A stretch of DNA of 64,000 bases from positions 10,480,966 through 10,544,965 of the forward strand of contig NC_073302.1 in NCBI RefSeq assembly GCF_027595985.1. Reading direction: 5' to 3'. Below, one piece after another: positions 22,515 to 33,849 of the stretch; the first letter of the stretch is position 1; the number at the start of each line of letters is the position of its first letter. The translations under genes were made by a program, and so were the position numbers. This DNA comes from Sorex araneus. Lineage: Eukaryota > Chordata > Mammalia > Eulipotyphla > Soricidae. The notes under the pieces were generated by a model, which saw nothing but the letters and a program-made list of their open reading frames with translations, was not told where the DNA came from and made no database searches.

Positions 22515-24000
22515 AAAAAAACACCTCATACCTCTATATAATGCCATTCACAAAAGTTAGATCAAAATGAGTTAAAGAACTAACACCAGACCCGAATCCA
22601 TAAGGAATACACACACACACACACATACAAACACACATGAACAACAAAATACATAGGCAAAACCCTCCATGACATTGAAGCTAAAAGCATCTTCAAGTTG
22701 AAACACCACTTGGAAAGCAAGTAGAAGCAAAGATAAATGGGACTACATTAACCTAAGAAGCCTTTAACCCTAAAAAAAAACTAGTGACCAAGTTACAAAG
22801 GCAACACAAGGAATGAGAAAAATTTTCTATGCTAGACCCATCTGAAAAAGGGTTATTATCAAAGCTATATAAGACACTGGTAGAGTTATGTAAGCATGAA
22901 AAATGCTCTTCATCAACAATTAACAGAAAGACGAAAATCAAAATAACAATGAGATATCACCTCACACCATAGAGACTGGTACACATCGTAAAGTACAAGA
23001 ACAACCAGTACTGGTGCAGATGCGGGGAGAGAGGGACTCTTTCATTGTTGGTGAGAATGTCACCTGGTCTGAACTTTTTGGAAAATATGGACAATACTCA
23101 AATAAACTAGGAATTGAATTCCCAATTGACCAAGCAATAACATGTTCTGGAATAGGCCCTGGGGGTCCAAAAACACACAAGAGACAAACCATGTGCACTT
23201 CTATGGTCATTGCAACACTATTCAAAATAGCCAGAATATGGAAATAGCCTGAATTCCCCAAAACAGATGACTGGATAAAGAAAGAATGGTACATCTTCAC
23301 AATGGAATTCTGTGCATTGGTTAGGAAAAATGAAGTCATGAAATTTGATTATAAATTAATGGACATGGAGAGAATCATGCTGAAAATATGAATCAGAAAG
23401 AGATGATCAGATAGAATGAGTGTGTTCATTTGTGGAATATATGAAAAAGCAAATTAGTATGAGACGAATTTCTAAGACAGGGGAAAACTGGGGCGAGGAG
23501 GACTGGTCAATGGTAGGAAGGTTGCCACAAGAGCAGTGGAGGGGAGTGGCGGGAGAAAAGGCAGTTAGGATAGGGAAGGGACCAGTATGACAATAATTTT
23601 TGGTAATGATCACTCTGAACAAGAATTGAACATTGAAAGTAGTAAATGGATATAAATGATGGTCTTTCAATACCTACATTGCAAAACACAGTGCTCAAAA
23701 GGAAAGAGAGAGAAGGAAAGACAAAGAGAAGAGAGAAGAAAAGTGCCTGCCATAGAGGCATGCAGGGAGAGGCGAGGGAGGGAAACTGGGGATATTGGTG
23801 GTAGGAAATGCAATCTCCTGAAGGTATGGGGTTGGAACATTGAAAACAACTAAAAGAAATGAAATAAATGGCACTAAGAAAGGGCATCAGTGTTGAGAAC
23901 TCAATGGACCTTCTCTCTGGACCAAACCATCCACAATTTGGAAACTGACACCCCAATATTGCTCCTGATTCTTCCAACTGGTGCTACCTGATTGGAGAGT
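22515..24000 (+). mobile_element. Old L1 ORF2 3' end and 3' UTR
   Basis: ORF2 C-terminal remnant (AAAGTTAGATCAAAATGAGT at about 22553, FKIARIWK at about 23225) followed by 3' UTR sequence with purine-rich runs (23700-23790). A short CA microsatellite lies at 22609-22638. More diverged than the 24561 copy. Sequence after about 23880 is not clearly L1. Confidence 0.75.
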
Positions 24001-24127
24001 TGAGGGGGGAAATTTATTCCATAACTTCTCCTAAAGTGCATTGTTTAAGCAGATATAATAAAGAGATTTCTTTTACACTGAAAGGCATATTAATGTATCA
24101 TAATAACTGCTCATAGGAGTAAGTTGA

Positions 24128-24560
24128 ACAAAGAGTGTGAGAAGAATAGTGTACTTGGAACCTCTTTCTGAGAAGTCTTAATAAAGCTCTGATATGCCTC
24201 AGGCAAGGAGGTGCGTGTTAATACTTGTTAAACATGGAGGGGATTTTTTTATTTTTAAGTCACACCCGGCGATGCACAGTGGTTACTCCTGTCTCTGCAC
24301 TCAGGAATTACTCTTGGTGGTGCTCAGGGGACCATATGGGATGCTGGGAATCGAACCTGGCTCGGCAACATGCAAGGCAAACGTCCTACCCGCTGTGCTC
24401 TCACTCTTGCCCCTGAAGGGATGTTATTGTGCTGATGATTAACTGAATATTGTGTCACATAATTGTGCTGTTGTGTGAGGACAGAGTAAGTTACTCAGCA
24501 GTTAACAAAGGAAGACTATATTAATCAATTGGCAGCTCCATTCAAAAACTATCAATTCTG
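24128..24560 (+). repeat. Duplicated segment, copy A (left of L1)
   Basis: Matches copy C (4967-5345, inverted) and the start of copy B (51850). A SINE is inserted at 24246-24413, and the full-length L1 follows at 24561. The segment resumes at 30716-31140. Confidence 0.75.
24246..24413 (-). mobile_element. SOR-like SINE, A-tail class
   Basis: Antisense copy: T-rich tail, TCACACCCGGCGATGCACAG, body, head ending GTGCTCTCACTCTTGCCCC. The paralogous copy C lacks it (GGAGAGGATTCTATTGTGCT on its minus strand), so it inserted after that duplication. Confidence 0.9.
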
Positions 24561-25416
24561 CCCCCTCCCCGCCCCCTGCCCACCGCGGCTCGGGGCTTCT
24601 CCTGAAGCCCCTGCCTGGCACCTTTCCGCCGCCGCCGTCGGATCCTGACCAATCTCCATCCTGCAGGTAAATAGGCAATCCCTTGGAGAGCCTGCCTCAG
24701 CGCGGAGAAGCCCCCTCCCCCCCCTGCCCCCCGCGGCTCCGGGCTTCTCCTGAAGCCCCTGCCTGGCACCTTTCCGCCGCCGCCGGATCCTGACCAATCC
24801 CCACTCTGCTGCTTAGGGGCGTGTCCTCATCTCAGGGGGCGTGGCCTAAAAGTGGGCGTGGCCTCTTTCCGGAGCGGCCAACGCTAACGCGACCGCAGTT
24901 ATTTTTTTTTTTACCATTCCATGCCTTCTCCTTTGGCCACAATTGATAGAATTCATTCCTTCAAAGAACTCCCTGAGGCCCTCCCTTTCCCCCACTTCCC
25001 GCTGCCGTCTGAGTCTCCCGAGTTTCTGAAGTCACTCCCTGCTCGCCCGGCGCACCCCGTCTCCCGAACCGGCTTGTAATTGCGCACGTCCCCCCCATCA
25101 ACAGGAAGACACTGGGGGCGTGGCCTGTGTCTTAGTGGGCGTGGTCTAAAGTGGGCGTCGCCTCCTCTCAGAGCGGACAACGCTAACGCGGCCGCAGTTA
25201 TTCTTTGCTACCTCAGCTCAATCCGTACTGTGTATTCCTTTGAAAACTCACTTTTGCGATCTCAAATATTTACGCAAAATAGCCATTAGCTTAGGCTGAC
25301 AGTATAAAAGCTATCAGTGAATAAGGGAAGTTTAGCACAATCGGAGCCCCTTCTTCCCACAAAAAGGAAGAGGAATAAATAACTACAAGGTTCCAACTCT
25401 GCACTTCCGTGACAAT
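24561..25416 (+). promoter_or_regulatory. L1 5' UTR with tandem GC-rich units (internal promoter region)
   Basis: L1 5' UTRs drive their own transcription. Here one unit is repeated with a 148-bp period (GCTTCTCCTGAAGCCCCTGC at 24595 and 24743). A second unit repeats with a period of about 299 bp (GAGCGG-CAACGCTAACGC at 24872 and 25171). GC/GT boxes of the GGGCGTGG type occur at 24838, 24854, 25117 and 25137, candidate sites for Sp1/KLF factors. Promoter activity itself is inferred from position. Confidence 0.7.
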
Positions 25417-26379
25417 ATGAAGAAACAGCGAAAATCCCCTCCACGAAGAGAGGGAGAAGAAAAGATACTAGAAACCTCAAAAGAGTCTCCCAACATCTAC
25501 GACCTCTCAGATAAACAATTCAGAGAGGAAATATGGAGGAGAGTCGACTTACTCCAAGCAACTATGGAACAGACATCCAATAAATTAAGGGAGGAGATGA
25601 ATCAAGTGCTGGAACGGTCTACCAAGAAAATACAGGAAGAAATGAGAGCAGAAATGAGAGCAGAAATTTCAAACCTTCGAACGGAAATCTCACAAATAAA
25701 GCAATCGGTAGATGAAATAAAAATCTCACTAGATGCCCTCAACAGCAGAATGACTACAGCCGAAGACAGAATCAGCGAGCTTGAGGATGAGCTGCAGAAA
25801 GCTTACAGACAGCAACAAATAATGGCCAAAGACCTCAAAATGGCTTTAGAGCGAATCAGAGCCCTGGGGGATGACTTCAAGAGGAACAAAATAAGAATCA
25901 TTGGAGTACCAGAACCACAGGGAAGTAACCCCAATGAAAAAAACATAGTCAAAGACATCATCACTAAGAAATTCCCAGAGCTGGAGAAGGCAGGCGTCCA
26001 GATACAAGAAGTCCGAAGAGTGCCAGCAAAAAGAGACCCAAATAAAAAGACTCCAAGGCATATCATAGTCAGAATGGCGGATGCTGTAGATAGAGACACA
26101 ATTCTACAAGTAGCAAGGTCAAAGAGGGAAATCACATACAAAGGAGCACCCCTCAGATTTACGGCCGATCTGTCAGAAGAAACCCTCCGAGCCCGAAGAC
26201 AATGGTGGGACATAGTGAAAAAACTCAACGAAATGAATGCCTCACCAAGAATACTTTATCCGGCTAAACTCTCACTCAAACTCGAAGGAACCATACACTA
26301 CTTCTCGGATAAACAACAGCTCAGGTCCTTCATAGACTCAAAATCAATCTTGAAAGAAGGTCTAAAGGGGCTACTGTAA
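25417..26379 (+). CDS. L1 ORF1p, intact, 320 residues
   Basis: ORF1p binds L1 RNA as a trimer and acts as a chaperone in the cytoplasmic ribonucleoprotein. The ATG at 25417 follows the 5' UTR and begins MKKQRKSPPRREGEEK, a basic N-terminus. Residues about 30-145 form a heptad-rich coiled coil (EEMNQVLERSTKKIQEEM; SRMTTAEDRISELEDELQ). The RRM-like domain is about 155-235 (NKIRIIGVPEPQGSNPNEKN, VRRVPAKRDPNKKTPRHIIV) and the C-terminal domain about 240-310 (LRARRQWWDIVKKLNEMN). Length is a little below the 338 of human ORF1p. There is no internal stop. ORF2 follows after 42 bases. Confidence 0.95.
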   Translation: MKKQRKSPPRREGEEKILETSKESPNIYDLSDKQFREEIWRRVDLLQATMEQTSNKLREEMNQVLERSTKKIQEEMRAEMRAEISNLRTEISQIKQSVDEIKISLDALNSRMTTAEDRISELEDELQKAYRQQQIMAKDLKMALERIRALGDDFKRNKIRIIGVPEPQGSNPNEKNIVKDIITKKFPELEKAGVQIQEVRRVPAKRDPNKKTPRHIIVRMADAVDRDTILQVARSKREITYKGAPLRFTADLSEETLRARRQWWDIVKKLNEMNASPRILYPAKLSLKLEGTIHYFSDKQQLRSFIDSKSILKEGLKGLL

Positions 26380-26421
26380 GACAAGGAGGAGCCCCATAAG
26401 AACAACAAATCCCACAGAAAG

Positions 26422-29400
26422 ATGACACAAAACCACATCACAATAATCTCTCTCAATGTCAATGGCCTAAATGCACCTATCAAGAGACACAGAGTGGCTA
26501 AATGGATCCGGAAATTAAACCCAACATTCTGTTGCCTGCAAGAAACACACCTGAACAAACAGAGTAAACATAGACTCAAAGTCAAAGGATGGAAAACAAT
26601 CCTCCAATCAAACAACCCCCTTAAAAAAGCTGGAGTAGCCATCCTGGTATCCGACAACATAGATTTCAGGATGAAAAAGATCAAAAGGGACAGCGAAGGT
26701 CATTTTCTGTTTATCAAGGGATATGTACAACAGGAAGAAATCACACTCTTAAACGTATATGCTCCTAACAAACGACCGGCTAAATATTTAAAACGACTCC
26801 TAACAGACTTCAAAGAGGACATCACTAACAGCACAATTGTAGTCGGAGACTTCAATATGGCCTTATCACCTCTAGATAGATCCACAAGAACAAAACTCAA
26901 CAAGGAAACACTGACCCTGAATGAAGAAATTGAAGAGAGAGGCCTAATAGACCTATACAGGGCCTTACACCCCAAAAAGAAAGAATACACATTCTTTTCC
27001 AGTGCACATGGAACATTTTCAAAAATAGACCATGTACTGGGCCCCAGAACATACCTCAATCGAATCGGAAAAATAGAAATTGTATCAACCATCTTTTCAG
27101 ACCACGGTGCGCTGAAGATAGAAGCTAACCACCCACAAATACGGAAAATCAAACACCTGGAAATTAAAGAATTCCACGTTGAACAATGAGTGGGTCAAGA
27201 AGGAAATCAAGGAAGAAATCAAAAGATACTTAGAAACAAATGAGAAAGAAGACACGAGCTACCAAAACCTATGGGATGCAGCTAAAGCCGTGTTAAGGGG
27301 AAAATTTATAGCTCTCCAAGCATTCCTCAGGAAGGAAGAAAGGACCCACATAGATAGCTTGACTTCAGGACTCAAGACCCTAGAAAAGGAACAGAAAAAG
27401 GACCCCAAACCAGACCCAAGGAAAGAAATAATAAAAATTAGAGCAGAAATTAATGACATCGAAACCAAAAAAACAATCCGAAAGATCAATGAAACAAAGA
27501 GTTGGTTCTTTGAGAAAATAAATAAGATTGATAAACCGCTAGCAAGTCTCACAAAGAAAGAAAGAGAGAAAACTCTAATAAATCGAATCAGAAATGAAAA
27601 GGGGGACATCATAACAGAAACCAGTGAGATTCAAAAGATCATTAGAGACTACTTTGAAAGTCTTTACGCCACAAAAAAGGAGAACCTAAAAGAAATGGAT
27701 GGATTCCTTGATTCCTACAATCTCCCAAGACTGAAGAAAGAAGACCTGGAATACCTGAATAGACCCATCAATGTTAAGGAAATTGAAACGGTAATCAAAA
27801 ACCTCCCCAAAAACAAAAGCCCAGGCCCAGATGGTTTCACTGGCGAATTCTTCCAAACATTTAAAGAAGACCTATTGCCTGTTTTCCTCAAACTTTTCCA
27901 GGAAATTGAAAAAACAGGAACTCTCCCAAACAGTTTCTATGAAGCACATATCTCCCTAATACCAAAAGCAAACAAAGACACCACTAAGAAAGAAAATTAC
28001 AGACCAATTTCCCTGATGAACACCGATGCGAAGATCCTCAACAAAATACTAGCAAATAGGATCCAACAACTCATCAAAAAGATCATACATCACGACCAAG
28101 TGGGATTCATCCCAGGGATGCAAGGATGGTTTAACATTCGGAAATCAATCAACATAATCCAGCATATCAACAAAAGTAAAGATAAAAACCATATGATCAT
28201 ATCAGTAGATGCAGAGAAAGCATTTGACAAGATCCAACATCCTTTCATGATGAAAACCCTCGCCAAAATGGGGTTTGGAGGAACTTTCCTCAAGATAGTC
28301 GAAGCCATCTATCACAAGCCTACGGCAAGCATTATCCTCAACGGGGAAAAACTAAGGGCCTTTCCTCTGAGATCAGGCACAAGACAAGGATGCCCACTCT
28401 CACCACTCCTCTTCAATATAGTACTGGAAGTACTTGCGATAGCTATTAGACAAGAAAAAGAGATTAAGGGCATCCAGATAGGAAGGGAAGAAATCAAACT
28501 CTCACTATTTGCAGACGACATGATACTATATCTAGAGAAGCCTAAAACCTCTACTAAGAAACTCTTAGAAACAATAGACTTATACAGTAAAGTTGCAGGC
28601 TACAAAATCAATACCCAAAAATCCATGGCCTTCATATATGCAAACAATGAGGCAGAGGAAAGGGACATGAAAAAAGCAATCCCATTCACAATCGTGCCCC
28701 AGAAAATCAGGTACCTCGGAATCAGCTTAACCAAGGAAGTAAAAGACCTTTACAAAGAAAACTACATAACGCTACTCCATGAAATCAAAGAGGACATGAG
28801 GAAATGGAAACATATACCCTGCTCGTGGATAGGGAGAATCAATGTTGTCAAAATGGCAATACTCCCTAAAGCATTATACAGATTCAATGCGGTCCCTATA
28901 AATACACCCATGACATTCTTCAAAGAAATGGATCAAGCAATCCTAAAATTCATATGGAATAACAAACGTCCAAGGATAGCTAAAACAATTCTTGGGAAAA
29001 AGATGATGGGAGGCATCACCATCCCCAACCTCAAACTTTACTACAAAGCAGTAACAATTAAAACAGCATGGTACTGGAACAAAGGCAGAGCCGTAGACCA
29101 ATGGAACAGGGTGGAATATCCCTACACACAACCCCAAATGTATGACCATCTAATCTTTGATAAGGGAGCAAGAGATGTGAAGTGGAGCAAGGAAAGCCTC
29201 TTTAACAAATGGTGCTGGCACAACTGGACAACCACATGCAAAAAAATGGGTTTAGACCTTGACCTGACACCATGCACAAAAGTCAGATCAAAATGGATTA
29301 AAGACCTCAACATTAGACCACAAACCATAAGGTACATTGAAGACAAGGTCGGCGAAACCCTCCACGATATTGAAGATAAAGGTATCTTCAAAGGTGACAC

Positions 29401-30224
29401 GGAACTAAGCAATCTAGTAAAAACAGAGATCAACAAATGGGACTACATTAAACTAAAAAGCTTCTGCACCGCAAGAGATACAGTGACCAGAATACAAAGA
29501 CTATCCACAGAATGGGAAAGATATTTACACAATACCCATCAGATAAGGGGTTGATATCAATGGTATATAAAGCACTGGTTGAGCTCTACAAGAAGAAAAC
29601 ATCCAACCCCATCAAAAAATGGGGCAAAGAAATGAACAGAAACTTTACCAAGGAAGAAATACGAATGACCAAAAGGCACATGAAAAAGTGCTCTACATCA
29701 CTAATCATCAGAGAGATGCAGATCAAAACAACCAGAGATACCACCTCACACCACAGAGACTAGCACACCTCCAAAAGAACAAAAGCAACCGCTGTTGGAG
29801 AGGATGTGGGGAGAAAGGGACCCTTCTTCACTGCTGGTGGGAATGCCGACTGGTTCAGCCCTTCTGGAAAACAATTTGGACGACTCTCAAAAAATTAGAT
29901 ATTGAATTCCCATTTGACCCAGCAATACCACTGCTGGGAATATATCCCAGAGAGGCAAAAAAGTACAATCGAAACAACATCTGCACATGTATGTTCATCG
30001 CAGCACTGTTTACAATAGCCAGAATCTGGAAAAAACCCGAATGCCCCAGAACGGATGACTGGTTGAGGAAACTTTGGTACATCTATACAATGGAATACTA
30101 TGCAGCTGTTAGAAAAAAGGAGGTCAAGAATTTTGTAGTTAAGTGGATGGGCATGAAAAGTTTCATGCTGAGTGAAATGAGTCAGAAAGAGAGAGACAGA
30201 CATAGAAAGATTGCACTCATCTAG
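26422..30224 (+). pseudogene. L1 ORF2p, frameshifted
   Basis: The endonuclease domain is open from the ATG at 26422 to 27189 ([60 protein letters not shown]). A small deletion near 27145 shifts the frame. RT then reads 27179-29554 with [42 protein letters not shown] and FADD at 28508-28519. A one-base loss near 29520 and another indel near 29735 split the C-terminus. The zinc-knuckle part reads to 30224, where a stop replaces the last three codons seen in the copy at 671-4485. All catalytic motifs are visible, but no single frame encodes EN plus RT. Confidence 0.93.
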
Positions 30225-30715
30225 GGTATATAGAATAACAGAGTGGGAGACTAACACCCAAGAACTGTAGAAATAAGTACCAGGAGGTTGACTCCATGGC
30301 TTCGAGGCTGGCCTCACGTTCCGGGGAAAGGTCAACTCAGAGAAGCGATCACCAACTACATTGTAGTCGAAGGCCATGTGGGGGAAGGGAGTTGCGGGCT
30401 GAATGAGGGCTAGAGACTGAGCACAGCGGCCACTCAACACCTTTATTGCAAACCACAACAGCTAATTAGAGAGAGAAAACAGAAGGGAATGCCTTGCCAC
30501 AGTGGCAGGGTGGGGTGGGGGGGAGATGGGATTGGGGAGGGTGGGAGGGACACTGGGTTTACGGGTGGTGGAGAATGGGCACTGGTGAAGGGATGGGTTC
30601 CCAAACTTTGTATGAGGGAAGTATAAGCACAAAAGTGTATAAATCTGTAACTGTACCCTCACGGTGATTCTCTAATTAAAAATAAATTAATTAATTAATT
30701 AATTAATTAATTAAA

Positions 30716-31140
30716 AAAAACTATCAATTCTGATTCAATATCACTGACTAAGCTATTGAATGAATCTTTTGATAAAATATGTAAAGTTTATAACAGTGGA
30801 CATATATTGTGTGCCTATGTTTATTATCTTGCATGATCTAATAAAACAGTAAAAAAAGACTTAGAATCACAGAAATCATTATCTAAAGCATATTTCTCTT
30901 AGCCTCTTGAAACAAGGCAGAGGGAAGTTACCTTACCTTTTTAGGGACAGCCAGGAGTGTCTGGCAGAGACCCACAACCAGCCCTGTCAGACATGTGTAT
31001 TGGTTTTATTGGTGTTTGGAAAACATCTCAGCCATTCCTGTGTCCAGTAGAAACTTAGCAGGCAGTTCCATTCCAGGGACCCTTGATACCTGAAAAACTC
31101 TCTCAGGTGACCTGAGCAGTTCTGCCCAACCACCTTCCCA
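30716..31140 (+). repeat. Duplicated segment, copy A (right of L1)
   Basis: Continues the segment interrupted by the L1 and aligns with 51905-52260 (GACATA-TATTGTGTGCCT, CAGAAATCATTAT, TTCCAGGGACCCTT). About 20% different by eye. No ORF. It lies some 2.7 kb upstream of the olfactory receptor coding region. Confidence 0.7.
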
Positions 31141-33830
31141 AAGTCTAATTGGACTGTGGCAATTACCTTCCTTTCCTTAACCAGGAGCTTAGGGACTTCG
31201 ACTTAGTCCTTTATGAGGTTTTTAAATGGTATCTTTATTGGCTTGTAAGTCAAGGACGGACAGAGAAAGGTCAAGAGATTATGGACTCACAGAAGTTTCC
31301 TTCCCACTGTTTTGTTTCTCCAAAGTACTGCAGAAGCTGAAGACATACAAACTGGATGAGAAGGCTCCTGACCTACAAAGAGTGAAGATATCAGAGTGAG
31401 CTTATAATAGTAGGACAGGAAGTTCTGTCTCTCTGCTTATAGAACTATGTAGATGCATCCCATGTGCATATGCTGTGTGATGATTTCTTGCTTGTGTAAT
31501 ATGACAAAGCATATGTTTCCTCAACAAGTGTCTGTATCTATGTGATATCTCTTATGATGCAGTAGGAAGAACAGACATATAGACACTTAAAAAATAGGGT
31601 AAGAGATAAGATATTTGTCTTTCAAATATCTGGTTTGATCCCCCCGCATTGCCTAATGTATCCCAGCCACTACCAGGAGGGACCCCTGATCACAGAGCCA
31701 GTAATAAAATCTTAGTACCATTAAGTGTGGCTCAGAAACAAGTTTTTCTTTTTATTTTCACTGAACATCATGATATAGCCTACTGATGTCCCCTTTTCCA
31801 TCCTGACACCCACAGTCCCAGTGTGCCTCCACATCAGATGCCTTTCTTCTCTCTTCCTCTATCTTTCTCTCACTATCCTTCTTTTCTTTGGGATATTATA
31901 GTTTGCAATACAGGTACTGAATGTTTATCATGTATATATCTTCTTTGAGCAATCAGTTCTTTTCACATGATCATTTCCAGCTATCATTGTCCTAGTGGTC
32001 ACATCTCTATCCTAACTGCCTTCTCCTTCCAACTTGTGTAAAGTTTCCAAGTATGAGCCAGACTTCCTGACTCTTGTTTCTACTGTAAATGAGTCAGAAC
32101 AAAGGGGCAGAGAGAAAATGATTGCAATTATTTGGGGATATACAAAACATAGTAAAAGAATAATACTCAGAAACAAGTTATAAAAAATAACAGAAAGAGA
32201 CAGGATGAAAGGGAAGATCTAAAAAATTTAGAAATAAAACTACTTGTTACATAAAGATTCTTTTCTCCCTGATTAGTGCGGAAAACATCAGGGAAGTTCC
32301 AGGAGCAAGTGCAGAGCACTCTGAGTGTGATTTGGACCCTCATTGCCAAATATCTAGCCTGTCCTTGAACAATCTCTTCAACATTCTCAACTTGAAAACA
32401 AGTATCAAAATTCAGTCATGAGAAAACCAAGTATGAGAGACATAGATTTGTTCAGCAGCAAGGTAGAGAAATTTCCTGAGTTTGCTCATGGTCAGCATGG
32501 GGGAGTTTCAAACCCTAAGTCACTGATGTGGTGATGTGCTATCTTTGCTTTTATGTCTCTTATGTGATCTCCTCATGTCATTCAATCTTTCTGTATTTAT
32601 TATTTACTAATGGTATCAAATTTATGTAGTATTTCTCTGGTGGTATCTGTTAGTAAATGGGGCTCATCTTTATGCATACAGACACTTAGGAGTCTGTCAA
32701 TGATGGCTACATCACTGCATTGAGCAGGCAGGATCAGGTACATTCCTTCCTCCAAATAAGTGTACAAACATGTTCCTTTGATTCCAGTATCTCAAAGGTC
32801 AGAAATGGTCTAATCCACAGTCTGGACCTACTATATTTTTTCTCTTATATTCAGGTTCTAGTGGTCAAGAAAGGGTGACTTACACGTCTTGTCATGATCA
32901 CAATGCTATATTGAGATTTTTAAATAGAAAAGTATTCGCTAATCATTCAGCACAGTGTCTGGCAAATAATCAATGTTCAGTCTCAAACATTATAATAATC
33001 TTTCCTCAAACTAAATGCTTTTTACACAATTCTCTAGAGTTCATAAATCTCCAAATTCTGGGACAATACTTATAGAAGGCTTATGAAATAAGCCTGTCTA
33101 AACAGGTGTCTCACACTCTTTGTGAACAGGCTCTGATCCAATTTTCATGGGTGAAGGACTATAATAATCAAAAGTTAAATTCTATGAAAATCAAGGCTCT
33201 CTGTTTGTTATAGTTTCTTAGTTTATTGTGGTGTCTCCTCACGCAATCAGTCACAATACACCTTAGAGAACACGAAGAGGTAGAAGCAGTGTCCTGAGCA
33301 GCTCAGTCTTAAGAAAACCTTGCCTTCCTGTTATTTATCTTGAACACAAAGGTGATCAAAGATTCCTTCCTTCAACTATATTGGAGTGATGTCACTTAGC
33401 ATGTCAGGACAAGTTAAAAAAATAGGACTAGGGAATCCAGTGTTTTGTAATTATGAGACAGATTCTGGTTAGGCACATATTGTCATTCCTTTCACCAGCA
33501 TCTGTAGCAATGATGGAACTTCGCACACTTAGATATTATGATTTTGTACACTCTTTCAAAACTGAGACTTGCATTGCTTGCCTACTCATGTGTAGGGCTT
33601 TGTGCAGAGCGTGAGTTAAGCTGTTCTTCAAACTATTTTTGATGATTAAGAAAAATATCTTATAAATTGTGAAGATGTGATGTATTATTAGAACCCGAAT
33701 GTTACATGGTGATTCATGTATACATACATGTGGGTTATGAACAAACTCATTAAGAAATAACATTTTCATGTAAAAATGTTGCTTTTATAATATGACTATT
33801 CGGGTTCTTAATATTTCTCTCTCTGACTCC
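31141..33830. other. Upstream flank of the olfactory receptor, with old repeats
   Basis: No coding potential beyond short random frames. About 31595-31740 resembles an old tRNA-type SINE on + (CTGGTTTGATCCCCCC B-box-like). About 31740-32100 resembles an old antisense L1 3' UTR (GGGATATTATAGTTTGCAAT). The rest, 32100-33830, is AT-rich sequence in which I recognise nothing. Olfactory receptor non-coding exons and promoters commonly lie in such intervals, but I cannot place them. Confidence 0.5.
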
Positions 33831-33833
33831 CAG
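33808..33833 (+). promoter_or_regulatory. Candidate splice acceptor in the receptor 5' UTR
   Basis: A pyrimidine-rich tract (TTTCTCTCTCTGACTCCCAG) ends in CAG at 33831-33833, 16 bases before the ATG. Olfactory receptor genes usually splice a non-coding exon to the coding exon just upstream of the start, so this is a plausible acceptor. The donor exon is not identified. Confidence 0.5.
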
Positions 33834-33849
33834 AGGAAAGAGGAGCATC

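Larger units (their letters stand above)
24561..30715 (+). mobile_element. Full-length LINE-1 with target duplications
   Basis: Complete element of about 6.15 kb: 5' UTR, ORF1, ORF2, 3' UTR and a TTAA-rich plus A tail (30675-30720). The target duplication AAAAACTATCAATTCTG occurs at 24544-24560 and 30716-30732. ORF1 is intact; ORF2 has at least four frame disruptions. This is the youngest-looking L1 in the window apart from the copy at 1-4966, to which it is very similar. Confidence 0.95.

Noticed and set aside
22609-22638. CA microsatellite as a regulatory element
   Set aside because: Short simple repeat within an old L1; no evidence for function.
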